From contig NZ_QCXY01000004.1 in NCBI RefSeq assembly GCF_003347495.1, positions 310,001 to 374,000 on the forward strand: a stretch of 64,000 bases of DNA, written 5' to 3'. This document shows, piece by piece, positions 61,675 through 64,000 of this stretch. Under the pieces are notes generated by a model, which made no database searches, was not told the DNA's origin, and saw only the letters and a list, made by a program, of their open reading frames with translations. The stretch's first letter is position 1; every line of letters starts with the position of its first letter. This stretch comes from Pleomorphovibrio marinus (GTDB lineage Bacteria > Bacteroidota > Bacteroidia > Cytophagales > Cyclobacteriaceae). A program made the translations under genes and the position numbers.

Positions 61675-62274
61675 ATGCTCGACAACTACAGGACCCTTAA
61701 TAAAGAATCCAAGGGGGAATATAAAGAAAAAGGCAGCAAATTTTTATCTTTTGCAATTCCTGTAAAAAACATAGAGGAAATCAAGTTTTCTCTTGAGGCC
61801 ATAAAAAAAACATATTATGATGCTAGGCACCACTGCTATGCCTACATGCTAGGGAAAGAAGGGGATGTTTTCAGGGCTAATGACGATGGTGAACCCAATC
61901 ATTCCGCCGGGGATCCCATTCTAGGACAAATAAGAGCATTTGATGTTACGAATATTCTCGTAGTCGTGGTCAGGTACTTTGGGGGTACCAAGTTGGGAGT
62001 GGGTGGATTGATTAACGCTTACCGAACAGCAGCAAAGGAAGCCCTGCAGAATAGTGAAATAATTGAGGCCATGGAAACCGCACCCATAACCTTTACCTTT
62101 GGTTACGAAGAAACCAACAAGGTAATGGCAATCATCGGGGAGTATCAAGTTTCCATTCTCAGCCAGGAATTTACCGAACAATGCAAAATTAGCATCGATT
62201 GTCCAAAAAGTAGGCTTTCTGAGATAAGGGAAGCAATTTCTGAACTAAGCTCGACAAAAATACTTTTCAAATAG
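61675..62274 (+). CDS. YigZ/IMPACT family protein
   Basis: The ATG at 61675 gives MLDNYRTLNKESKGEYKEKG, the normal YigZ opening; an upstream frame start at 61645 adds ten unrelated residues. The 199-aa protein has the UPF0029 signature DARHHCYAYMLG near 43-55, DDGEPNHSAGDPILGQIRAF near 66-85, and VVVRYFGGTKLGVGGLINAY near 94-113. A short C-terminal DUF1949-like domain follows. The role in bacteria is unclear; it is related to eukaryotic IMPACT, a translation regulator. Its 3' end overlaps the convergent exonuclease gene by eight bases. Confidence 0.9.
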   Translation: MLDNYRTLNKESKGEYKEKGSKFLSFAIPVKNIEEIKFSLEAIKKTYYDARHHCYAYMLGKEGDVFRANDDGEPNHSAGDPILGQIRAFDVTNILVVVVRYFGGTKLGVGGLINAYRTAAKEALQNSEIIEAMETAPITFTFGYEETNKVMAIIGEYQVSILSQEFTEQCKISIDCPKSRLSEIREAISELSSTKILFK

Positions 62275-62869
62275 AAAATATTGAATCCAAATACCCTTGC
62301 TTGTATAATACCAAAAAAACCTTTAAACAGGCCCAGGCATCGGTAGCTGCATATAATTGCTGCTTTTCGGTAAGGCTTTCTGCTTCCCAATTGGATACTT
62401 GCTCAGATTTAGAAATCCGGATATTCAATACCATGGCACTTAAATTCCTTACCCCCACATTTTGAAAACCCACTTTCTTCAGTTCTTCGTTCAGGTCAAA
62501 AAACCCATCGGGCACAAAGCTAGGTTCCAACTTTCTGAGGGCTTTCAGGTCATCCCTTACAGCTGCTCCAATCTTCACCACATCCGGATTTTCGAGAATC
62601 CTTCTTACTGCCTTTGGGAACCCAAGTTTGTTGAGCCTTAGCAGATATGCCTTTTCGGGTGTGGCCAATTGCAGTAATGCTACATCGTAACTCACCCCTC
62701 TCCTAAAGGCAGGCCTTGTCTCTGTATCAAACCCGAGAAATTTTCGATGATAAAGGTCTTTGACCATCCCCTCAATATCTTCCTCTTTTTCCACCAAAGT
62801 AATTTCACCATCGAAGGCTCCGATCTCCAGTTGATTTACTTCTTCTTTTGTAATTTTAAAAGGTATCAT
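62267..62869 (-). CDS. DEDDy 3'-5' exonuclease domain protein (RNase D/WRN-like)
   Basis: A 200-aa exonuclease domain alone. The DEDD residues are readable: GFDTETRP (Exo I, Asp and Glu) near 46-53, VVKIGAAVRDDLKAL (Exo II, Asp) near 104-118, and YAATDAWACLKVF (Exo III with Tyr and Asp) near 173-185. It lacks the HRDC domain of full-length RNase D, so it is of the short WRN-exonuclease-like type common in Bacteroidota. It would trim RNA or DNA 3' ends. Its start overlaps the end of the NhaC gene by four bases. Confidence 0.85.
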   Translation of the reverse strand: MIPFKITKEEVNQLEIGAFDGEITLVEKEEDIEGMVKDLYHRKFLGFDTETRPAFRRGVSYDVALLQLATPEKAYLLRLNKLGFPKAVRRILENPDVVKIGAAVRDDLKALRKLEPSFVPDGFFDLNEELKKVGFQNVGVRNLSAMVLNIRISKSEQVSNWEAESLTEKQQLYAATDAWACLKVFLVLYKQGYLDSIFSI

Positions 62870-64000
62870 GCGGCAACTTCTTCTTTGATTGCATTCATTT
62901 CCTCTTTCGTGTAATAGTTAATTCCCCATCTCATATATCCGAATAAAATGGTCATAAATGGACTTAGGATATTAAAGAAACAATAGGGGGCATAGGTCAA
63001 GGTCGCCACACCCAATACAGAAGCTTGGGTGGCACCACAGGTATTCCAAGGCACAAGGACTGAGGTTACTGTGGCGCTGTCTTCCAATGTTCTACTGAGA
63101 TTTTCCCCTTTCAATCCTCTTTTCTTATAGATATCAGCGTACATCCTTCCTGGTACCAATATGGCCAAATACTGGTCAGAGGTGGTCACATTGAAGAAAA
63201 GTCCTGTACCTGCCGTGGATGCAATCAGCGATCCTACTGAGGTTACCCTTCTTATTAGGGCTTCAGCAATAACGCGAAGCATTCCACTTACTTCCATGAT
63301 ACCTCCAAAAACCATGGCACAAAGAATCAGCCAAACAGTATTGAGCATACCTGCCATACCACCTGTTATCAGTAATTCGTTCACCACCTCGTTTGAAGTC
63401 GCAATGCTTGTCTCTCCATACAAGGAAACCATCACAACCTGAAAAGCATTAAAAGCAAAGGATTGTTCGGCATCCCAAGCCAAACTTTCAATTAATGCGG
63501 GTTGAAATAAAATGGCAAATACACCACCCAACAAAGCACCTGCCAATAAAGTGGGGATGGCGGGCACTTTTTTCAATATCATGAATAAAACGATGGCAGG
63601 AACCAAAAACAACCACAAGGATATCTCAAACCTTTGCTGTATGACAGAGGAAATTTCCTGGACTTGCCCTACAGAGCCTTCTGCCTCCCGCAGAAACCCT
63701 ATAATTCCAAAAATGACTATTGTGATTAGGATGGTTGGCACCGTAGTCTTGGTCATATGCCGAATATGGGTAAACAAATCCGTGCCGGCCATGGCAGGTG
63801 CAAGGTTAGTGGTGTCTGACAATGGTGACATCTTATCTCCAAAATAGGCTCCTGAAATGATGGCGCCGGCAATGATCCCCTCTTCAAAACCCAGTGCCTT
63901 CCCTATGCCCAAAAGAGCCACTCCCACCGTGGCCACGGTCGTCCAGGAGCTGCCTGTTGCAACGGACACGATCGCACTTACTATGCAGGCTGCAATTAAA
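62866..64000 (-). CDS. NhaC-type Na+/H+ antiporter, C-terminal part (N-terminus beyond the window)
   Basis: At least 378 residues are visible; the frame stays open to base 64000, so a GTG at 63967-63969 is internal and the true start lies outside. Motifs of the family include VATGSSWTTVATVGVALLG, SGAYFGDKMSPLSDTTNLAPA (the conserved Asp-rich segment), and LVPWNTCGATQASVLGV near the C-terminus. About nine hydrophobic helices are visible. It exchanges Na+ for H+ across the inner membrane, as expected for a marine bacterium. It overlaps the exonuclease gene by four bases. Confidence 0.88.
   Translation of the reverse strand, partial: LIAACIVSAIVSVATGSSWTTVATVGVALLGIGKALGFEEGIIAGAIISGAYFGDKMSPLSDTTNLAPAMAGTDLFTHIRHMTKTTVPTILITIVIFGIIGFLREAEGSVGQVQEISSVIQQRFEISLWLFLVPAIVLFMILKKVPAIPTLLAGALLGGVFAILFQPALIESLAWDAEQSFAFNAFQVVMVSLYGETSIATSNEVVNELLITGGMAGMLNTVWLILCAMVFGGIMEVSGMLRVIAEALIRRVTSVGSLIASTAGTGLFFNVTTSDQYLAILVPGRMYADIYKKRGLKGENLSRTLEDSATVTSVLVPWNTCGATQASVLGVATLTYAPYCFFNILSPFMTILFGYMRWGINYYTKEEMNAIKEEVAA

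Noticed and set aside
1-64000. CRISPR arrays, tRNA or rRNA genes, insertion sequences and prophage genes.
   Set aside because: No regularly spaced direct repeats, cloverleaf sequences, rRNA-like stretches, transposase motifs or phage structural genes were seen in reading the window.

Overview
The window is a gene-dense piece (mean GC in the low forties by eye) of a Bacteroidota chromosome, most likely a marine member of the Cyclobacteriaceae (Cyclobacterium/Algoriphagus-like). Evidence: a type IX secretion pair (PorU sortase then PorV), Cys-type sulfatase lipoproteins, many Gfo/Idh/MocA and Tat-exported carbohydrate enzymes, Bacteroidota-type promoters of the form TTTG-N19/20-TAnnTTTG, and little Shine-Dalgarno signal. 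There is no rRNA, tRNA, CRISPR array, transposase or prophage. Both window ends cut through genes (a GDSL hydrolase at base 1 and an NhaC antiporter at base 64000).

Layout. (1) 1-3.7 kb: a tight minus-strand operon satD - DUF3307 - Pr6Pr - NPP-type phosphodiesterase - GDSL hydrolase, with a 22-bp near-palindrome at its promoter. (2) 3.8-7.4 kb: LldP/GlcA-type permease plus malate synthase. A GlcD-like FAD oxidase sits at 17.5-18.9 kb, and together these outline glycolate/lactate to glyoxylate to malate. (3) 7.4-24.6 kb: a sulfated-glycan style catabolic neighbourhood without SusC/SusD. It holds two glycosidase-like proteins, a YncE-like propeller, three Cys-type sulfatases, a VOC protein, an NTF2-like lipoprotein, a CapA-family protein and a pair of diverged paralogues related to zinc-dependent phospholipase C. 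(4) 24.6-27.8 kb: gene relics, an ECF-sigma region-2-only gene whose A10 run separates it from a small membrane ORF, a cupin/aldo-keto reductase operon and a VapBC-type module. (5) 28.0-39.5 kb: signalling. This includes a three-gene operon with a stand-alone ethylene-receptor-type sensor (Asp/Cys/His at ETR1 spacing), a histidine kinase and a CheY-like regulator, then two more GAF-containing kinases. Between the kinases lie a cellulose-synthase-like glycosyltransferase and a membrane 4Fe-4S protein near an FAD oxidoreductase. (6) 39.7-47.7 kb: Zn/Cd P-type ATPase, an isolated HTH-tailed small protein, a polysaccharide deacetylase + two Gfo/Idh/MocA oxidoreductases operon, an esterase and DUF2237. 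(7) 47.7-64 kb: housekeeping and envelope genes: YicC; a 1193-aa pseudo-peptidase/propeller/barrel protein; a DAO-type oxidoreductase; an MBL-fold hydrolase; the overlapping run pssA-porU-porV-inactive M16; a glycosyltransferase; YigZ; a DEDDy exonuclease; NhaC.

The most notable item is the split ethylene-type receptor operon at 27978-30030. Next come the slippery A10 sigma-like gene (24830-25292), the 1193-aa fusion protein (48596-52177) and the paralogue pair (22652-24562). Functional names rest on motif recognition by eye; no database search was run.
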